NCBI GenBank assembly: GCA_964404745.1
Contig: CAYOLG010000017.1
Location: forward strand, 29,541 to 93,540
Reading direction: 5' to 3'
DNA from: Pelagisphaera sp964404745
GTDB lineage: Bacteria; Verrucomicrobiota; Verrucomicrobiia; Opitutales; Opitutaceae
DNA: 64,000 bases
The notes under the pieces are model-generated. The model was not told the DNA's origin. It saw nothing but the letters and a program-made list of their open reading frames with translations, and ran no database searches. A program made the position numbers and the translations under genes. This document shows, piece after piece, positions 63,736 through 64,000 of this stretch (its first letter is position 1; each line of letters opens with the position of its first letter).

Positions 63736-64000
63736 TGATCGCCATTAAAATACTATAGCCTTCTGGAAATGCTACTTCTGGGAAGGATGCGAACGGCCGG
63801 CTTCAGCTTCGAGAGCCAAGCGTTCGGCTGCTACGCCCGGTAGGCGAACGTGCCGCGATGCAACCCGAAGTGGCGGCAAGCCGCCCGCGCGGCGCAACGT
63901 CCCCCGGATACAAGCTTTTCGGCTATCTGCCGCTTGCGCCCGGGACTCACAGCTTTTTTCCAGAGCCTCCTTCAAAAGCTCTTAGCCCAGCATCTCGTCG
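63736..64000. other. Window-end stretch without a supported gene
   Basis: An open frame on the minus strand (63772-63975) has no recognisable pattern. A GGCGGC/GCCGCC hairpin lies near 63870. The next gene is probably beyond the window. Confidence 0.4.

Noticed and set aside
63772..63975. 67-codon open frame at the window end
   Set aside because: Arg/Ala-rich reading typical of GC-rich non-coding frames; no motif.

Overview
The window (about 53% GC by eye) looks like a chromosomal segment of a Verrucomicrobiota bacterium, probably from the Opitutae/Opitutales side. This placement is inferred from gene content: many PQQ-like beta-propeller proteins beside a sodium:solute symporter with a DUF3311 partner, DUF5069 and DUF6370-like proteins, pilMNOPQ, lipoproteins and outer-membrane barrels, and an AURKAIP1/COX24-type small ribosomal protein. 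No rRNA, tRNA, CRISPR array or intact transposon was seen.

Region 1 (1-17.4 kb, all minus strand, leaving the window at the left edge) is a tightly packed metabolic cluster. In transcription order it holds two secreted PQQ-like propellers, a DUF3311/SSS symporter pair, an acyl-adenylating enzyme, an aldehyde-dehydrogenase-fold reductase, an iron alcohol dehydrogenase and a propeller lipoprotein. A 261-bp nested palindromic element follows. Then come a HemN/HemW-like radical SAM protein, a chorismate-lyase-like protein, a flavin halogenase-like oxidoreductase, a GT4 glycosyltransferase, a 4HBT thioesterase, a small EamA-type membrane protein and a PaaK-like CoA ligase cut by the window edge. 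The second half resembles part of an aryl-polyene or 4-hydroxybenzoate-derived pathway. The first half could reduce a carboxylic acid to an alcohol.

Region 2 (17.8-31 kb) is mixed: a DinB protein, an EF-hand protein, a very unusual Ser/Arg-rich protein with seven His/Cys repeats plus TPRs, a small CxxC protein with a possibly leaderless promoter, an EamA/aminotransferase/sulfotransferase group, an RND efflux pair, YkvA and exonuclease III.

Region 3 (31-42 kb, mostly plus strand) has a cystathionine-synthase-like enzyme, LURP-one, DUF5069, a glycosidase-like protein, a Gre-like factor, a LysM lipoprotein divergent from kdsD, a polyprenyl synthase, and an ECF sigma / membrane protein / catalytically dead HtrA-like operon followed by yjbQ.

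Region 4 (42-55.7 kb, minus strand) is pilus and translation related: pilM-N-O-P-Q, a 31-codon bS22-type gene, a pseudouridine synthase, rpsT, two tandem copies of a three-gene minor-pilin cassette (the second decaying), RNase P RNA, a zinc-ribbon coiled-coil protein and an Rrf2 regulator. Region 5 (56-64 kb, plus strand) has gyrB, gyrA and two tandem 313-residue outer-membrane barrel paralogues, each followed by a terminator hairpin.

Functions are read from motifs in the translated sequence. No database search was run, and start codons are judged by eye.
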